From Euryarchaeota archaeon UBA175 (GTDB lineage: Archaea > Thermoplasmatota > Poseidoniia > Poseidoniales > Thalassarchaeaceae), in the NCBI GenBank assembly GCA_002497895.1, contig DAFD01000038.1, positions 1 through 5,582 on the forward strand: a stretch of 5,582 bases of DNA, read 5' to 3'. Shown piece after piece: positions 3,933-5,582 of the stretch (within the stretch, counting starts at the first letter, position 1; every line of letters starts with the position of its first letter). The notes below the pieces were generated by a model that was not told the origin of the DNA, did no database searches, and saw nothing but the letters and a program-made list of their open reading frames with translations. The position numbers and the translations under genes were made by a program.

Positions 3933-5579
3933 ATGAAGTATGTCGTAGTCACGGGTGGCGTCCTCTCTGGACTGGGTAAAGGAATCACTGCTTCAAGCAT
4001 CGGTGTTCTCCTAAAATCCGCAGGACTGCGCCTCACCTCAGTCAAGATTGATCCTTACCTCAACAGTGATGCGGGCACAATGTCTCCCTTCGAGCATGGC
4101 GAAGTTTTCGTGTTGGATGATGGCGGCGAAGTCGATCTTGACCTCGGTAATTACGAGAGATTCCTAGATGTCGCGCTCACACGCGAAAATAACATCACTA
4201 CTGGCAAAGTATACGCCAATGTAATCGAAAAGGAACGCCGTGGCGATTACCTCGGCAAGACCGTGCAGGTCGTGCCGCACATAACCAATGAAATCCAAGA
4301 ATGGATAGAGCGTGTTGCACACGTTTCGGCGGACGGATCTGGAGAAGTACCGGACGCGTGTGTCATCGAGTTGGGAGGAACTGTTGGTGATATCGAAAGC
4401 GCACCATTCATCGAAGCGCTACGCCAGTTCCAATTCAGGGTCGGACAAGAAAACGTCTGCTTCGTCCATGTCAGCCTAGTCCCTGTGATGGGGCCTGTCG
4501 GTGAACAGAAAACCAAACCTACTCAACACACGGTGAAAGAACTTCGAGGATTGGGAATAATTCCAGACATCCTCGTTTGTCGCTCGGAAAATCCTCTCGA
4601 GGATGAGACGCGAGCAAAGCTCGCGGCCTTCTGTCACGTCGGCAAGGATGCCGTTGTCTCGGCTCACGACGTCTCAAATCTGTATCAGATTCCAATTTCA
4701 CTTCACGAGCAATCGGTATTGCGTAAGGTCAGTCAACATCTTGGATTTGAGGTGCCAGATTCGATGCCTCTACTCGATGATTGGAAGGCGATGGCGGACA
4801 AGGTCGACCGACTCGAAGAAGAAGTTAACATCGCCATGGTCGGGAAGTACACCGGTCTTTCAGACTCCTACCTCTCAGTCATCAAGGCCTTGCAGCACAG
4901 CGCTTTAGCGGTTGATCGTAAATTGTCCATCGATTGGATCGAATCCACTGACCTCGACCCTACTGAGAAAACGGATAAGCACGATGAGGCATGGAACTTG
5001 TTACGCGGGGCCGATGGAATTCTTGTCCCTGGTGGATTCGGAATCCGCGGTGTTGAAGGCAAGATTGCTGCTGCTAATTATGCTAGAACGAACAATGTGC
5101 CATATCTCGGAGTTTGTCTCGGATTGCAAATTGCAACAATCGAGTTCTGCCGCAATGTTTTGGGCCTTGAGAATGCAAACTCGACGGAGTTCGATGAGAA
5201 TACTCCGAACCCTGCTGTCGTCTTCATGCCTGAGATCTCGAAAACTCACATGGGCGGGACTATGCGGCTCGGCACCAAGCCGACTCCATTCCTTGTCGAT
5301 GATTGCAAGATTCGCCGCCTCTACGGTGGCGCTGAACATGTCGATGAACGACACCGCCACCGCTACGAAGTCAATCCCGAATTGATTGAGGTCATCGAGG
5401 CAGCTGGCCTCGTCTATGTCGGGAAGGATGAGACCGGGCAGCGCTGTGAAATCATGGAATTGGAAGGACACCCTTACTTCGTCGGGACTCAATATCATCC
5501 AGAATTCAAGTCGCGACCGAACCGTCCTAGTCCGCCGTTCCTCGGACTACTGAAAGCAGCTGTCGGGCAAGAAATCTGA
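3933..5579 (+). CDS. pyrG: CTP synthase (glutamine-hydrolysing), eukaryote-like sequence type
   Basis: Complete 548-residue enzyme that aminates UTP to CTP using ATP and glutamine-derived ammonia, the last step of de novo CTP synthesis. The N-terminal amidoligase domain (1 to about 275) has the ATP loop [10 protein letters not shown] (8-17), [27 protein letters not shown] within 38-64, the metal-site residues D70 and E146 ([11 protein letters not shown], 146-156), and the UTP/CTP-site motif GEQKTKPTQ (190-198). After a linker, the class I glutamine amidotransferase domain (about 298-540) carries GGFGIRG (367-373), nucleophile Cys395 in GVCLG, GGTMRLG (441-447), and His522/Glu524 in YHPEF. All catalytic residues are intact. 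The start MKYVVVTGG aligns directly with the family N-terminus. Signature words such as [19 protein letters not shown] and [11 protein letters not shown], plus a longer segment before [11 protein letters not shown], resemble animal and fungal enzymes more than E. coli PyrG. It is divergent from tdh; only 3 bp follow the stop. Confidence 0.98.
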   Translation: MKYVVVTGGVLSGLGKGITASSIGVLLKSAGLRLTSVKIDPYLNSDAGTMSPFEHGEVFVLDDGGEVDLDLGNYERFLDVALTRENNITTGKVYANVIEKERRGDYLGKTVQVVPHITNEIQEWIERVAHVSADGSGEVPDACVIELGGTVGDIESAPFIEALRQFQFRVGQENVCFVHVSLVPVMGPVGEQKTKPTQHTVKELRGLGIIPDILVCRSENPLEDETRAKLAAFCHVGKDAVVSAHDVSNLYQIPISLHEQSVLRKVSQHLGFEVPDSMPLLDDWKAMADKVDRLEEEVNIAMVGKYTGLSDSYLSVIKALQHSALAVDRKLSIDWIESTDLDPTEKTDKHDEAWNLLRGADGILVPGGFGIRGVEGKIAAANYARTNNVPYLGVCLGLQIATIEFCRNVLGLENANSTEFDENTPNPAVVFMPEISKTHMGGTMRLGTKPTPFLVDDCKIRRLYGGAEHVDERHRHRYEVNPELIEVIEAAGLVYVGKDETGQRCEIMELEGHPYFVGTQYHPEFKSRPNRPSPPFLGLLKAAVGQEI

Positions 5580-5582
5580 TTC

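Noticed and set aside
5001..5498. 165-codon open frame on the minus strand inside pyrG
   Set aside because: It lies fully within the conserved amidotransferase domain of CTP synthase on the other strand and shows no recognisable family. It is a shadow frame.

Overview
The window looks like chromosomal DNA from a mesophilic euryarchaeon, most plausibly a planktonic Thermoplasmatota-type lineage such as Marine Group II (Ca. Poseidoniales). That placement is an inference. It rests on a group II (thermosome/CCT-type) chaperonin, an SDR-type L-threonine dehydrogenase of the kind known from Thermoplasma, a DnaK of the type lacking the proteobacterial N-terminal insert, weak or absent Shine-Dalgarno sites, TATA-like boxes close to start codons, and moderate base composition. 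No rRNA, tRNA, mobile element, CRISPR array or phage gene is visible.

Layout. Positions 1-1056 are a minus-strand chaperone operon: a small heat-shock (alpha-crystallin) protein gene followed 21 bp later by dnaK, whose C-terminal part runs off the left edge. Positions 1057-1271 are a 215-bp divergent regulatory region. It holds TATA-like boxes for both directions, a palindrome, a direct repeat with one-helical-turn spacing, an inverted repeat and an 18-nt alternating purine-pyrimidine tract. Positions 1272-2867 encode a divergent thermosome subunit on the plus strand. Its last codons overlap, tail to tail, the 3' end of a minus-strand L-threonine 3-dehydrogenase (2849-3811). A 121-bp divergent spacer (3812-3932) separates that gene from a complete CTP synthase gene, pyrG (3933-5579).

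How the genes work together. The left half brings three chaperone classes onto one short control region: sHSP as holdase, DnaK/Hsp70 as foldase and the chaperonin as folding cage. This suggests a shared proteostasis or heat-shock response. The right half is metabolic: threonine catabolism towards glycine and acetyl-CoA, and CTP synthesis. No functional link between the two metabolic genes is evident beyond their shared divergent spacer.

Points most worth a second look are the CTP synthase, which reads as eukaryote-type rather than bacterial-type; the thermosome, with Arg in place of the near-invariant first Gly of the GDGTTT ATP motif; the sHSP, with a methionine-rich N-terminal region carrying three F-x-x-M-G-[M/I] motifs; and the repeat-rich divergent promoters. 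I found no clear case of a wholly new multi-gene system.
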